Positions 23,689 to 32,467 are shown, counted from the first letter of the stretch. The stretch is DNA of 64,000 bases from Actinomadura sp. K4S16 (GCF_008327685.1 NZ_BDDE01000018.1:186001-250000); one strand, 5' to 3'. A program made the numbers and translations. The notes: generated by a model from the letters alone, not told the origin.

Positions 23689-24345
23689 ATGGGTGTCCCC
23701 GTACGAGTCGTCCTGGTTGACGACCACGAGATGATCCTCGCCGGGCTGACGGCGATGCTGGCCGGGTTCTCCGGCCGGGTGCGCGTCGTCGGGCAGGCGG
23801 GGACGGGGGACGAGGCGACCCGGCTGGTCACCACGCTGCGCCCGGACGTCGTCCTGCTGGACGTGCGGCTCGGCCCCGAGAGCGGGCTCGACCTGTGCCG
23901 CCTCATCACCGGGCGCGTCCCGGAGTCCCGGGTGGTGTTCCTGTCGGTGTACGACGACGAGCAGTACGTCTTCGAGGCGCTGCGCGCGGGGGCCGGCGGC
24001 TACCTGCTCAAGCGGGTGGACGGCCCGGAGCTCGTCCGGCGGCTGGAGGAGGTCGCGCAGGGCGAGACCGTCGTCGACCCGACGCTCGCCGGGCGGATGG
24101 CGGTGACCGCGGCGCGGCTCACCCGCGGCGAGTTCTGGCCCGGCGCCAACCGCGGCCTCACCCAGCGCGAGAGCGAGGTGCTGTCGCTGCTGGTGGGCGG
24201 CCTGTCCAACAAGGCGATCGCCGCCCGGCTCGTGCTCAGCGAGGAGACGGTCAAGAGCCACCTGCGCGCCCTGTACCGCAAGCTGGAGGTGGCCGACCGG
24301 TCGGCCGCGATCGCCGTCGCGCTCCGCGAGGGGCTGTTCCGGTGA
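23689..24345 (+). CDS. NarL/LuxR-family response regulator next to cbbP
   Basis: 218 residues: receiver domain with Asp58 in VVLLDVRLGPESG and a LuxR helix-turn-helix (LTQRESEVLSLLVGGLSN, VKSHLRALYRKLEV). Partner of the kinase whose GTG overlaps its stop by 4 bp. Its divergence from cbbP makes cbbP a plausible target; this is positional inference. Confidence 0.93.
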   Translation: MGVPVRVVLVDDHEMILAGLTAMLAGFSGRVRVVGQAGTGDEATRLVTTLRPDVVLLDVRLGPESGLDLCRLITGRVPESRVVFLSVYDDEQYVFEALRAGAGGYLLKRVDGPELVRRLEEVAQGETVVDPTLAGRMAVTAARLTRGEFWPGANRGLTQRESEVLSLLVGGLSNKAIAARLVLSEETVKSHLRALYRKLEVADRSAAIAVALREGLFR

Positions 24346-25478
24346 CCGGTGTCCGGCCGCTCGAACTCCTCGCCGAGCGGGGGAGCGACCTGCTCGTCCG
24401 CGTCGCGGGCGTGGCCTGCTCCGACCGCGAGCTGCCCTGGATGGCCGACAAGCTCGCCGAGCTGGTCGTGCGGTCCGCGCGGACGCTGACCTTCTGCGAC
24501 GTGTACGTCCTGGACGACGAGGAGCGCGTCCTGGAATGGCGCGGCGAACCCGTCCCGCTGGGGGAGGGCGAGGTCGGCTGGGTCGCGGCGCACGGCCGGG
24601 CCCGCACGCACCCGGACGGGCGGGGCGCCGCGATCCCCGTGCACGCCGACGGGATCGTGATCGCCGTCGTGGACGTCCGGTCCGCCGGCCCGTGCCCGCC
24701 CGACGACGTCGCGCTCGTCACCGCGCTCGCCGGGCTGTTCGGGCCGGTGCTGTCCTCGTGCCGCCGGCTCCGCACGGCCCGCGAGCGCGAGCACGCGGCC
24801 GAGCGGTTCGCCGAGCGGGCCGTCGAGGCGCAGGAGGCCGAGCGGTCGCGGCTGAGCCGGGAGATCCACGACGGCATCGCCCAGCGGCTCGCCAGCCTCG
24901 GCTTCCACCTGTCGGCCGCCGAGCGGGCGCTGCCCGAGCACCATCCCGAGGGGTTGGCGCAGATCATGATGGCGCGGCGGCTGTGCGAGCTGGCCGCGGC
25001 CGAGACCCGCGCGGCGATCGGGGGGCTGCGCCCGCCCGTCCTGGACGACCTCGGCCTGTCGGCGGCGCTCGCCACCCTCGCCCGGGAGGCCGGGGACGGC
25101 CCCGGCCCCCTCGACGTGACGGTGACCGTCGAGGGCGAGCTGGAGGACGAGCTGCCCGACCACGTGCAGACCGCGCTGTACCGGATCGCGCAGGAGGCGG
25201 TCGGCAACTGCCTGCGGCACGCGTCGGCGAACCGCGTCGACCTGCTGCTGGAGCACTCCAGCGACCGGGTCCGGCTGAGGGTCGCCGACGACGGGGTCGG
25301 CTTCTCGATGGGCGACGTCCTCGCGCGGGGCGGCCGGGGCCGCCGTCCCGACTCCTACGGGCTGCGCGGCATGCGGGAGCGCGCCGAGCTGCTCGGCGGC
25401 CGGGTCGCGGTGACGAGCCGCCCCGGCGTCGGCACGACCGTCGAGGCGATCATCCCCATCCCCGGCCGCCGCTCCTGA
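24342..25478 (+). CDS. GAF-domain HisKA_3 sensor histidine kinase
   Basis: 378 residues, soluble, with no membrane helix. A GAF-like sensor (about 25-140) is followed by a coiled coil and the phosphoacceptor His176 in LSREIHDGIAQRLASLGFHL, then HATPase_c with YRIAQEAVGNCLRHA, VADDGVGF and GLRGMRERAELLGGR. A cytosolic GAF sensor suggests a metabolite, redox or gas signal. The conserved Cys residues in the GAF part (for example FCDVYV) could be redox sites, which is speculative. It ends 9 bp from the convergent gene at 25488. Confidence 0.92.
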   Translation: MTGVRPLELLAERGSDLLVRVAGVACSDRELPWMADKLAELVVRSARTLTFCDVYVLDDEERVLEWRGEPVPLGEGEVGWVAAHGRARTHPDGRGAAIPVHADGIVIAVVDVRSAGPCPPDDVALVTALAGLFGPVLSSCRRLRTAREREHAAERFAERAVEAQEAERSRLSREIHDGIAQRLASLGFHLSAAERALPEHHPEGLAQIMMARRLCELAAAETRAAIGGLRPPVLDDLGLSAALATLAREAGDGPGPLDVTVTVEGELEDELPDHVQTALYRIAQEAVGNCLRHASANRVDLLLEHSSDRVRLRVADDGVGFSMGDVLARGGRGRRPDSYGLRGMRERAELLGGRVAVTSRPGVGTTVEAIIPIPGRRS

Positions 25479-25487
25479 AGTCGGGGC

Positions 25488-26666
25488 TCAGCCGGCGTCG
25501 AGGACGCGGAAGGTGATGCCGGCCTTGACGAGCCGGTCGATCAGCGCGTCGCCCATCGCGGTGGCCGTCGTGACCTGGCCGGCCGTCTCGGGCAGGTCGT
25601 CGTGGGCGAGGCACAGCGCCGACTCGGCGAGCATCTTCGCCGTCTCGGTGTAGCCGGGGTCGCCGCCCGCGACCTCGGTCACGACGCGCCTGCCGCCGCC
25701 CTCCCCGACGAACTTCACGCTGAACCAGTTGCGGGCGCGCCGCTCCTCCGCCGGGCCGTCGCCGGGCGTCCGGAGCCGCAGCAGGAGGCTGCGGGTCGGC
25801 GGCAGCGTCGCGAGGGCGAGCAGGGCGCCCGAGCCCGCCGCCATCCCCGCCGCCGTGGCGAACCGCTTCACCGCGACGTAGTGGCCGTAGGAGAAGTCGG
25901 GGCCGTAGCGGTCGAGGGCCGCAGCCGACCGGACCACGATCTGCGGGTCGATGGTGGGCAGCGGGAGCGTCCAGCCGCCGCCGATGCGGGCCTTCGGCGC
26001 CGGGCGGCGGGAGATCCGGACGGTGCGCCCGGCGGGGCGGTCCTCCACCTGGCGGCGCTCGCGCTCGGCGCGGATCATGCCGGCGGTGTCGCCGAAGATG
26101 CCGACGGCCGAGTGCAGGGTGCCGCCGGAGGCGTCCCCGCGCACCCGCAGGAACCCCTCGACGTGCAGGGGGACGCCTTCCGGGAGCTGCTTGACCGTGT
26201 AGTACGCCCCGAGGTCGTGCGGGATGGAGTCGAACCCGCAGGCGTGGACGATCCGGGCCCCGCTGCGCACCGCGGCGTCGTGGTACTTCACGTACATCCG
26301 GTCGACGAACGTGGGCTCGCCGGTGAGGTCGACGTAGTCCGTCCCGGCGCGCGCGCACGCCGCCACCAGGGGCTCGCCGTACTTGACGTAGGGGCCGACC
26401 GTCGTGATGACGACCCGCGCCGACTCCGCGATCTCCTCGATGGACGCCGCGTCGGTGGTGTCGGCGTGCAGCAGCGGCAGGTCGGCGCACGCCGGGTCCA
26501 GCTCCGCCAGCCGGTCGCGCACGGCCGCGAGCTTCGCCTGGTTGCGCCCGGCCAGCGCCCACCGCGTGCCCGGATCGGCGTTCCGGGCGAGGTACTCGGC
26601 GGTGAGGGCGCCGGTGAAGCCGGTGGCGCCGAACAGGACGATGTCGTACGGGCGGTCGGCGGTCAT
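25488..26666 (-). CDS. Saccharopine dehydrogenase-like / trans-acting enoyl reductase family protein
   Basis: 392 residues. The N-terminal Rossmann motif is IVLFGATGFTGALTAEYLAR and family features include TTVGPYVKYGEPLVAACA, YVDLTGEPTFVDRMYVKYHD and HACGFDSIPHDLGAYY. It matches the actinobacterial family that includes mycobacterial trans-acting enoyl reductases for lipid assembly; the exact substrate is unknown. A 25-bp palindrome lies 20 bp upstream of its start. Confidence 0.87.
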   Translation of the reverse strand: MTADRPYDIVLFGATGFTGALTAEYLARNADPGTRWALAGRNQAKLAAVRDRLAELDPACADLPLLHADTTDAASIEEIAESARVVITTVGPYVKYGEPLVAACARAGTDYVDLTGEPTFVDRMYVKYHDAAVRSGARIVHACGFDSIPHDLGAYYTVKQLPEGVPLHVEGFLRVRGDASGGTLHSAVGIFGDTAGMIRAERERRQVEDRPAGRTVRISRRPAPKARIGGGWTLPLPTIDPQIVVRSAAALDRYGPDFSYGHYVAVKRFATAAGMAAGSGALLALATLPPTRSLLLRLRTPGDGPAEERRARNWFSVKFVGEGGGRRVVTEVAGGDPGYTETAKMLAESALCLAHDDLPETAGQVTTATAMGDALIDRLVKAGITFRVLDAG

Positions 26667-26686
26667 GGAGGCCCCCTTTCACGAGT

Positions 26687-26711
26687 CCGAACACGATTCT
26701 GTCGTGTTCGG
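26687..26711. promoter_or_regulatory. Perfect 10-bp-arm palindrome (probable operator)
   Basis: CCGAACACGA-TTCTG-TCGTGTTCGG, a perfect inverted repeat directly upstream of the 26666 start. Size and symmetry suit a TetR-family dimer site; the regulator is not identified in the window. Confidence 0.6.
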
Positions 26712-26791
26712 GCGCGTTCATGCGCGCGGGCCCGCCGATGTGGGGGACCGCACTCCTCTAGGGTGGCTCCGATGATGCGATTGGTGTGGGT

Positions 26792-26968
26792 ATGACCTGG
26801 CTTGCCGTGGCGATGGACGTGGTCGCCGCGGGCTTCCTAGTGGCGCTCGCGGTGCTTGTGAGGCGCCGGAACGAGGCCCCGTCCGGCGAGGGCGGGCGGT
26901 CCGTCGCGATGATCCTGATCGCCGTCAGCCTGGGCCTGCTGTCGGTCTCCCTCTGGAGCCTGCCGTAG
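26792..26968 (+). CDS. Small two-helix membrane protein
   Basis: 58 residues: a helix (WLAVAMDVVAAGFLVALAVL), a basic turn RRRNEAPSGEGG, and a second helix (SVAMILIAVSLGLLSVSLW). Function unknown. Its TAG stop lies inside the first unit of the 18-bp repeat that also encodes the convergent cbbR tail; the two genes overlap by 44 bp. Confidence 0.6.
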   Translation: MTWLAVAMDVVAAGFLVALAVLVRRRNEAPSGEGGRSVAMILIAVSLGLLSVSLWSLP

Positions 26969-27902
26969 CCACTGTGCCTGCCGTAGCCACTGTGCCTGCC
27001 GTAGCCACTGCGCCTGCCGTAGCCGTCGCGTCCGCCGTGGCGGGGCGCCAGCCGGGGGCCTCCAGCAGGTGCCGGACGAACAGCAGCGTCGTCGCGGTCG
27101 GCGCGGCGCCCGCGACCGCGTGCCACGGCCGGTCCAGCGGCATGCCCGGGGCGTCGACCACCACGAGCCGCCCGGCGTCCAGCTCCGCGCCGACGGCGTC
27201 CCGCGAGACCAGCGCCACCCCGAGCCCCGCCGCCGCGCCCGCGATCACCGCGCCGTTCGAGCCGAGCACGAGCCGCGGCGGCGCCGCCTCGCGCTCGGCC
27301 AGGTAGGCGTCCGCGCTCGCCCGCGTCCCCGACCCGGGCTCGCGCATCACCCACGGCGTCCGGGCGAGGGCGAAGCCGGCCGCGAGGTCCGGCGCGCCCA
27401 CCACGACCAGCTCGTTCGGCCGCCTCGCCAGCACGGTCGCCGCGACGTCCGCGGGCGGGCGGCCCGCCAGCACGAGATCGGCCTCGTGCGCGGCGAGGCT
27501 GCTCCACACCTGGCGGCGCGGCCCCACCTCAAGGGCCAGCTCAACGTCCGGCCAGCGCGACCGGAACGAGGCCAGCAGCTCGGGGAGGATCTGGTCGGCG
27601 GCCGTCGTCACCGCCGCCAGCCGCAGCGGCCCGCGCCCCGGGTCGGCGGCCCCGCGCGCCGCCGCCCGCCCCTCCTCCAGCAGCCCGAGCACCTGCCGCG
27701 CGTACCCGGCGTAGACCGCGCCCGCGCCGGTCAGCCGGACGCCGCGCCCCTCCCGCCGGACGAGCGGGACGCCCAGCTCGCGGGTCAGCGCCGCGACCGC
27801 CGCCGACACCGCCGACTCGGTCACGTACAGCCGCCGCGCCGCCGACCGCACGGACCCGGTGTCGGCGAGCGCGACGAGCGCCCGCAGCCGCGCCTCCGTC
27901 AC
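26925..27902 (-). CDS. cbbR: LysR-type regulator of RuBisCO operon
   Basis: 325 residues. N-terminal LysR helix-turn-helix (LVALADTGSVRSAARRLYVT, SAVSAAVAALTRELG) and a periplasmic-binding-like effector domain (LAAVTTAADQILPELLASF, PPADVAATVLA, REPGSGTRA). It is divergent from cbbL, the classical arrangement of CbbR, which activates cbb genes in response to Calvin-cycle metabolites. The C-terminal tail from about residue 292 is low-complexity, with TVATAG-type hexapeptides encoded by an 18-bp tandem repeat, and is not part of the LysR fold. Confidence 0.88.
   Translation of the reverse strand: MTEARLRALVALADTGSVRSAARRLYVTESAVSAAVAALTRELGVPLVRREGRGVRLTGAGAVYAGYARQVLGLLEEGRAAARGAADPGRGPLRLAAVTTAADQILPELLASFRSRWPDVELALEVGPRRQVWSSLAAHEADLVLAGRPPADVAATVLARRPNELVVVGAPDLAAGFALARTPWVMREPGSGTRASADAYLAEREAAPPRLVLGSNGAVIAGAAAGLGVALVSRDAVGAELDAGRLVVVDAPGMPLDRPWHAVAGAAPTATTLLFVRHLLEAPGWRPATADATATAGAVATAGTVATAGTVATAGSRGRPTAGPG
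26960..27025. repeat. 18-bp tandem repeat shared by two convergent genes
   Basis: Units CTGCCGTAGCCACTGTGC start at 26960, 26978 and 26996, with a degenerate fourth at 27014. On the plus strand the first unit holds the stop of the small membrane protein; on the minus strand the array codes the cbbR hexapeptide tail. Confidence 0.8.
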
Positions 27903-28111
27903 GTCCGGCCTCCTCGTTCAAACGAATGCTCAACGGTCACCGTAGAACACTTGATGGACATCGCAAGTATCGGGAGGTGAAGCTCGGACGCGTCACGGTT
28001 CCACGTGGCCGGGACGCGGCGCTCCACCCCATCCCCTGGGACATGCCGTCCTCCACCGGGGCGGCGCGCCGCGTCCCGCCCATCCAACGCTTCGGCTGAA
28101 GGAGAGCGGCG
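27903..28111. promoter_or_regulatory. cbbR-cbbL intergenic control region
   Basis: About 210 bp between divergent cbbR and cbbL. A less GC-rich stretch at about 27916-27975 contains TCAA and TTGA half-sites (TCAACGG...ACTTGATGG), a plausible LysR-type binding area. The cbbL ribosome site GAAGGAGAG is clear. Confidence 0.5.
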
Positions 28112-29545
28112 ATGAGCGCGGGCAGATGGTCGGCGGGCGTGATCCCCTACGCGGAGATGGGCTACTGGCGTCCGGACTACGAGCCGAAGGACAGCGACAT
28201 CCTCGCCGCCTTCCGCATCACCCCCCAGCAGGGCGTGCCGCCGGAGGAGGCCGGCGCGGCCGTCGCGGGCGAGTCGTCCACCGCGACCTGGACGGTCGTG
28301 TGGACCGACCGGCTCACCTCCTACGAGAACTACCAGGGCAAGTGCTACAAGGTGGAGCCCGTCCCCGGGCAGGACAACCAGTTCATCGCCTACATCGCCT
28401 ACGACCTCGACCTGTTCGAGGAGGGGTCGATCGCGAACCTGACGTCGTCCATCATCGGGAACGTCTTCGGGTTCAAGGCGCTGAAGGCGCTGCGCCTGGA
28501 GGACATGCGGATCCCGACCCACTACGTGAAGACGTTCCAGGGCCCGGCGCACGGCATCGTCATGGAGCGCGAGTACCTCGGCAAGTTCGGCCGCCCGCTG
28601 CTGGGCGCGACCGTCAAGCCGAAGCTCGGCCTGTCGGCCCGCAACTACGGGCGCGTCGTCTACGAGGCCCTCCGCGGCGGCCTGGACTTCACCAAGGACG
28701 ACGAGAACATCAACTCCCAGCCCTTCATGCGCTGGCGCGACCGCTTCCTGTACTGCATGGAGGGCGTCAACCGGGCGCAGGCCGCGACGGGCGAGGTCAA
28801 GGGCCACTACCTCAACGTCACCGCCGCGACGATGGAGGACATGTACGAGCGCGCCGAGTTCGCCAAGGAGCTCGGCAGCGTCATCGTGATGATCGACCTC
28901 ACCATCGGCTACACGGCCATCCAGTCGATGGCCAAGTGGGCGCGCAGGAACGGCGTCATCCTGCACCTGCACCGCGCGGGCCACTCCACGTACACGCGGC
29001 AGAAGACCCACGGCGTGAACTTCCGCGTCATCGCCAAGTGGATGCGCCTCGCGGGCGTCGACCACATCCACGCCGGGACGGTCGTCGGCAAGCTCGAAGG
29101 CGACCCGAACAGCGTCCGCGGCTACTACGACACCCTCCGCCTCGACAAGGTGGAGGCCGACCCGGTGAAGGGCCTGTACTTCGACCAGGAGTGGGCGTCG
29201 ATGCCGGGAACGATGCCCGTCGCGTCCGGCGGCATCCACGCCGGGCAGATGCACCAGCTCCTGCACTACCTGGGCGAGGACTCCATCCTCCAGTTCGGCG
29301 GCGGGACGATCGGCCACCCGATGGGCATCGCCGCCGGGGCCGCCGCCAACCGCGTCGCGCTGGAGGCGATGATCAAGGCGCGCAACGAGGGCCGCGACTA
29401 CCTCGCCGAGGGGCCCGACATCCTCCGGGCCGCCGCCAAGCACAGCCGTGAGCTCGACATCGCCCTGTCCACCTGGGGCGACATCACCTTCACCTACGAG
29501 TCCACCGACACCCCCGACGCCGTCGAGACCCCCGTGAGCGTGTGA
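28112..29545 (+). CDS. cbbL: RuBisCO large subunit, form I
   Basis: 477 residues. Catalytic residues are all visible: Lys169 in GATVKPKLGLS, the carbamylated Lys195 with Asp197 and Glu198 in GGLDFTKDDENINSQPF, the His-rich strand HLHRAGHSTYTRQKTHG, loop-6 Lys327 in GTVVGKLEGD, and SGGIHAGQMHQLL. It carboxylates ribulose bisphosphate. The STYTRQK pattern and coupling to CbbX place it with red-type form I enzymes. AGHST rather than the commoner AGNST is a local variation. The cbbS start follows one base after the stop. Confidence 0.97.
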   Translation: MSAGRWSAGVIPYAEMGYWRPDYEPKDSDILAAFRITPQQGVPPEEAGAAVAGESSTATWTVVWTDRLTSYENYQGKCYKVEPVPGQDNQFIAYIAYDLDLFEEGSIANLTSSIIGNVFGFKALKALRLEDMRIPTHYVKTFQGPAHGIVMEREYLGKFGRPLLGATVKPKLGLSARNYGRVVYEALRGGLDFTKDDENINSQPFMRWRDRFLYCMEGVNRAQAATGEVKGHYLNVTAATMEDMYERAEFAKELGSVIVMIDLTIGYTAIQSMAKWARRNGVILHLHRAGHSTYTRQKTHGVNFRVIAKWMRLAGVDHIHAGTVVGKLEGDPNSVRGYYDTLRLDKVEADPVKGLYFDQEWASMPGTMPVASGGIHAGQMHQLLHYLGEDSILQFGGGTIGHPMGIAAGAAANRVALEAMIKARNEGRDYLAEGPDILRAAAKHSRELDIALSTWGDITFTYESTDTPDAVETPVSV

Positions 29546-29546
29546 C

Positions 29547-29975
29547 ATGCGGATCACCCAAGGCACCTTCTCCTACCTGCCCGGCCTCACCGACGAGGAC
29601 ATCGCCAAGCAGATCGCCTACGCCCTGGACCAGGGCTGGCCCTGCTCGGTCGAGTTCACCGACGACCCCCACCCGCGCAACTCCTACTGGGAGATGTGGG
29701 GCCTGCCGATGTTCGACCTCACCGACCCGGCCGGCGTCCTGTACGAGGTCAACGAGTGCCGCAAGGCCTACCCCGGCCACTACGTCCGGCTGAACGCCTA
29801 CGACGCCCGCTACGGGCGGCAGACGACGGCGCTGTCGTTCATCGTCCAGCGCCCGGCCGAGGAGCCCGGCTTCAGGCTCGACCGCGCGGAGACCTCCGAC
29901 CGGCGCGTCCGCTACACGATGCATCCCTACGCCCTCGACCGTCCCGAGGGCGATCGGTACGGAGCGGGACGTTGA
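29547..29975 (+). CDS. cbbS: RuBisCO small subunit
   Basis: 142 residues: the N-terminal segment ITQGTFSYLPGLTDEDIAKQ, the strand GWPCSVEFTDDPHPRNSYWEMWGLP (read in parts), and DPAGVLYEVNECRKAYPGHYVRL. The extended C-terminus (to about residue 140) forms the beta hairpin typical of red-type small subunits. It assembles with CbbL as L8S8. Its TGA overlaps the TTG start of cbbX. Confidence 0.97.
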   Translation: MRITQGTFSYLPGLTDEDIAKQIAYALDQGWPCSVEFTDDPHPRNSYWEMWGLPMFDLTDPAGVLYEVNECRKAYPGHYVRLNAYDARYGRQTTALSFIVQRPAEEPGFRLDRAETSDRRVRYTMHPYALDRPEGDRYGAGR

Positions 29976-30946
29976 GCGAAAGCCCCGGCGCCGGGACGCG
30001 GCAGGGCTTCGGCATGCGGCGGAACGGCTCCCCGGTGGACCTCCAGGAGGCCCCCGCCGCGGAGCCGCTCCCCGCCGACGCCCGCGTCGACCTCGCCAAG
30101 GAGCGCGCCGACTCCCAGGTCGACTCCGTCCTCGAGGCCCTCGACGCCGAGCTCGTCGGCCTCGCCCCGGTCAAGACCCGCATCCGGGAGATCGCCGCGC
30201 TGCTGCTCGTCGACCGCGTCCGGGCCCGGTTCGGCATCGACTCGGGACGCCCCAACCTGCACATGTGCTTCACCGGCAGCCCCGGGACGGGCAAGACGTC
30301 CGTGGCCGTCCGGCTCGCCGAGCTCCTGCACCGCCTCGGCTACATCCGCCGCGGCCACCTCGTCTCCGTCACCCGCGACGACCTCGTGGGCCAGTACGTC
30401 GGCCACACCGCGCCCAAGACCAAGGAGGTCCTGAAGCGCGCCATGGGCGGCGTCCTGTTCATCGACGAGGCGTACTACCTGTACCGGGCCGAGAACGAGC
30501 GGGACTACGGACAGGAGGCCATCGAGATCCTCCTCCAGGTCATGGAGAACCAGCGCGACGACCTGGTGGTCGTCCTCGCCGGCTACAAGGACCGCATGGA
30601 CTCGTTCTTCGCGTCCAACCCGGGAATGAGCTCCCGCATCGCCCACCACATCGACTTCCCCGACTACGAGCCCGCCGAGCTGGAGGCCATCGGCCGCCTC
30701 ATGATGGACCGCGAGGGCTACACCCTCGCCCCCGAGACCGAGCCGGTCTTCCGCGAGTACCTGGACCGCCGCCGGGCCCGGCCCCGCTTCGCCAACGCCC
30801 GGTCCGTCCGCAATGCGATAGAACGCGCCCGCCTGCGGCACGCCAACCGCCTCCTGGCCCATCCCGGCGAAGTGGACCGCGAGGCCCTGACGACCCTCCA
30901 CCCCGAGGACTTCCTGACCAGCCGAGTCTTCAAGGAAGCCACCTGA
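29972..30946 (+). CDS. cbbX: Red-type RuBisCO activase, AAA+ protein
   Basis: 324 residues from TTG 29972 (4-bp overlap with cbbS); the first ~50 residues are an atypical, probably flexible leader, and the ATG at 30014 is an alternative. The AAA+ core has Walker A CFTGSPGTGKTS, the VTRDDLVGQYVGHTAPKTKE pore-loop region, Walker B GVLFIDEAYYLY and sensor residues in the NPGMSSRIAHHIDF segment. CbbX removes inhibitory sugar phosphates from red-type RuBisCO by pulling the large-subunit C-terminus. Confidence 0.95.
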   Translation: MSESPGAGTRQGFGMRRNGSPVDLQEAPAAEPLPADARVDLAKERADSQVDSVLEALDAELVGLAPVKTRIREIAALLLVDRVRARFGIDSGRPNLHMCFTGSPGTGKTSVAVRLAELLHRLGYIRRGHLVSVTRDDLVGQYVGHTAPKTKEVLKRAMGGVLFIDEAYYLYRAENERDYGQEAIEILLQVMENQRDDLVVVLAGYKDRMDSFFASNPGMSSRIAHHIDFPDYEPAELEAIGRLMMDREGYTLAPETEPVFREYLDRRRARPRFANARSVRNAIERARLRHANRLLAHPGEVDREALTTLHPEDFLTSRVFKEAT

Positions 30947-30978
30947 GCCGACCGCCGGCCCGCCTTCCCCTCCGCAGC

Positions 30979-31019
30979 GGGACAGGTGCCGGACGCCCTG
31001 ACGCCCCGGCACCTGTCCC
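30979..31019. terminator. Terminator closing cbbLSX
   Basis: 14-bp perfect stem (GGGACAGGTGCCGG) with a short loop, 33 bp after the cbbX stop. Confidence 0.85.
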
Positions 31020-31067
31020 ACCCCAATGGATACTCTTGGGCTGAGGCCAGTAGAGGTGGGGGAGAAG

Positions 31068-31976
31068 TTGCTTAACCCTGAGGATCTGTACGAGCTCGAC
31101 TCCGACGTGCCGGAGATGACGGGTCCGGTGCTTCTGCACAGCCTGGACGGCTTCGTGGACGCGGGGTCCACCGGGCAGCTCGTGCGGGAGCACCTCCTGG
31201 AGGCACTGGAGCACCGGGTCATCGCCCGCTTCGACGTCGACTCCCTGATCGACTACCGGGCGCGCCGGCCGCCGATGACCTTCGACCGCGACCACTGGGC
31301 CACCTACGAGGCGCCCGAGCTGGTCGTCCGGCTGCTGCGCGACGAGGTGGGCAGCCCGTTCCTGCTGCTGTCCGGCCCGGAGCCCGACCGGCTGTGGGAG
31401 GGCTTCACCGCGTCCGTCCTGCACCTGGTGAAGCGGCTCGGCGTCGAGCTGGTCGTCGGTTTCCACGGCATCCCGATGGGCGTCCCGCACACCCGTCCCG
31501 TCGGCACCACCTCGCACGCCACCCGGCCCGAGCTGATCACCCGCAACTCCTGGTTCGACAAGGTGCAGGTGCCCGGCAGCGTCGCGGGCCTGCTGGAGCT
31601 GCGGCTCGGCGAGGCCGGCCACGACGCCGTCGGGTTCGCCGTGCACGTCCCGCACTACCTGGCGCAGTCCGCCTACCCGGCCGCGGCGGTGGCCGCCATG
31701 GAGGCCGTCATCGCCGCGACGGGGCTGGTGCTGCCGGTCGACCGGCTCCGCGAGGCCGCCGCCGCCACCGACGCCGAGATCGCCGAGCAGGTGGACGGCA
31801 ACGACGAGGTCGAGAAGGTCGTCCGGGCGCTGGAGCAGCAGTACGACGCCTTCGCGGGCGCCGCCGAGCGCGACAACCTCCTCGCCGAGTCGCAGGACAT
31901 GCCGACCGCCGAGGAGCTCGGCGCGCAGTTCGAGCGCTTCCTCGCCGAGCGGGAGGGCCCTGACACACCCGCCTAG
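31068..31976 (+). CDS. PAC2-family (proteasome-assembly-chaperone-like) protein
   Basis: 302 residues from TTG 31068, chosen because GGTGGGGGAGAAG precedes it and LNPEDLYELDSDVP fits family N-termini; an ATG at 31026 would add 14 residues. Features are LLHSLDGFVDAGSTGQLVRE, GFHGIPMGVPHTRPVG and HVPHYLAQSAYPAAA. PAC2-fold proteins in actinobacteria are linked to the proteasome/Pup system, but function is unproven. The C-terminus is a charged helix. Confidence 0.88.
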   Translation: MLNPEDLYELDSDVPEMTGPVLLHSLDGFVDAGSTGQLVREHLLEALEHRVIARFDVDSLIDYRARRPPMTFDRDHWATYEAPELVVRLLRDEVGSPFLLLSGPEPDRLWEGFTASVLHLVKRLGVELVVGFHGIPMGVPHTRPVGTTSHATRPELITRNSWFDKVQVPGSVAGLLELRLGEAGHDAVGFAVHVPHYLAQSAYPAAAVAAMEAVIAATGLVLPVDRLREAAAATDAEIAEQVDGNDEVEKVVRALEQQYDAFAGAAERDNLLAESQDMPTAEELGAQFERFLAEREGPDTPA

Positions 31977-32047
31977 CCGGCACGGACATATTCCCGCCCG
32001 CCGCTGGGTACGCGAGCCTTCGAGGGAGCCGGGGGAGGAGGTCTCGC

Positions 32048-32467
32048 ATGTCCCAGAGGGTGAACGAAGTGATGACGCCCGTGCCCGTGGCGGTGTCCCC
32101 GGACACGAACCTGGTCGAGGTCGGAGACCTCATGCGCCGGCACGGCATCGGCGACGTCCTGGTGGTCCACGATGGGCGGCTGCTGGGCCTGGTCACCGAC
32201 CGCGACATCGTCGTCCGCGCCGTGGCGGAGCACCGCGACATGGCCCGCACGGCCGTCTCCGACGTCTGCAGCACCAACATGATCACCGTCGAGCCCGCCG
32301 CGGACGCCGAGGAGGCCGTGCGGCTGATGCGGGCGCACGCCGTCCGCCGGCTCCCGGTCGTCGACGGCGACCGCCCGATCGGCATGGTGTCCATCGGCGA
32401 CCTGGCCGTCCAGCGCGACGAGCGCTCGGCCCTCGCCGACATCAGCGCGGAGCCGCCGAACATATGA
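32048..32467 (+). CDS. Tandem CBS-domain protein
   Basis: 139 residues with two CBS motifs: VMTPVPVAVSPDTNLVEVGD ... GLVTDRDIVVRAV and STNMITVEPAADAEEAVRLM ... GMVSIGDLAV. A minimal Bateman module that binds adenine nucleotides. Its stop overlaps the downstream hydrolase ATG by 4 bp. Confidence 0.93.
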   Translation: MSQRVNEVMTPVPVAVSPDTNLVEVGDLMRRHGIGDVLVVHDGRLLGLVTDRDIVVRAVAEHRDMARTAVSDVCSTNMITVEPAADAEEAVRLMRAHAVRRLPVVDGDRPIGMVSIGDLAVQRDERSALADISAEPPNI

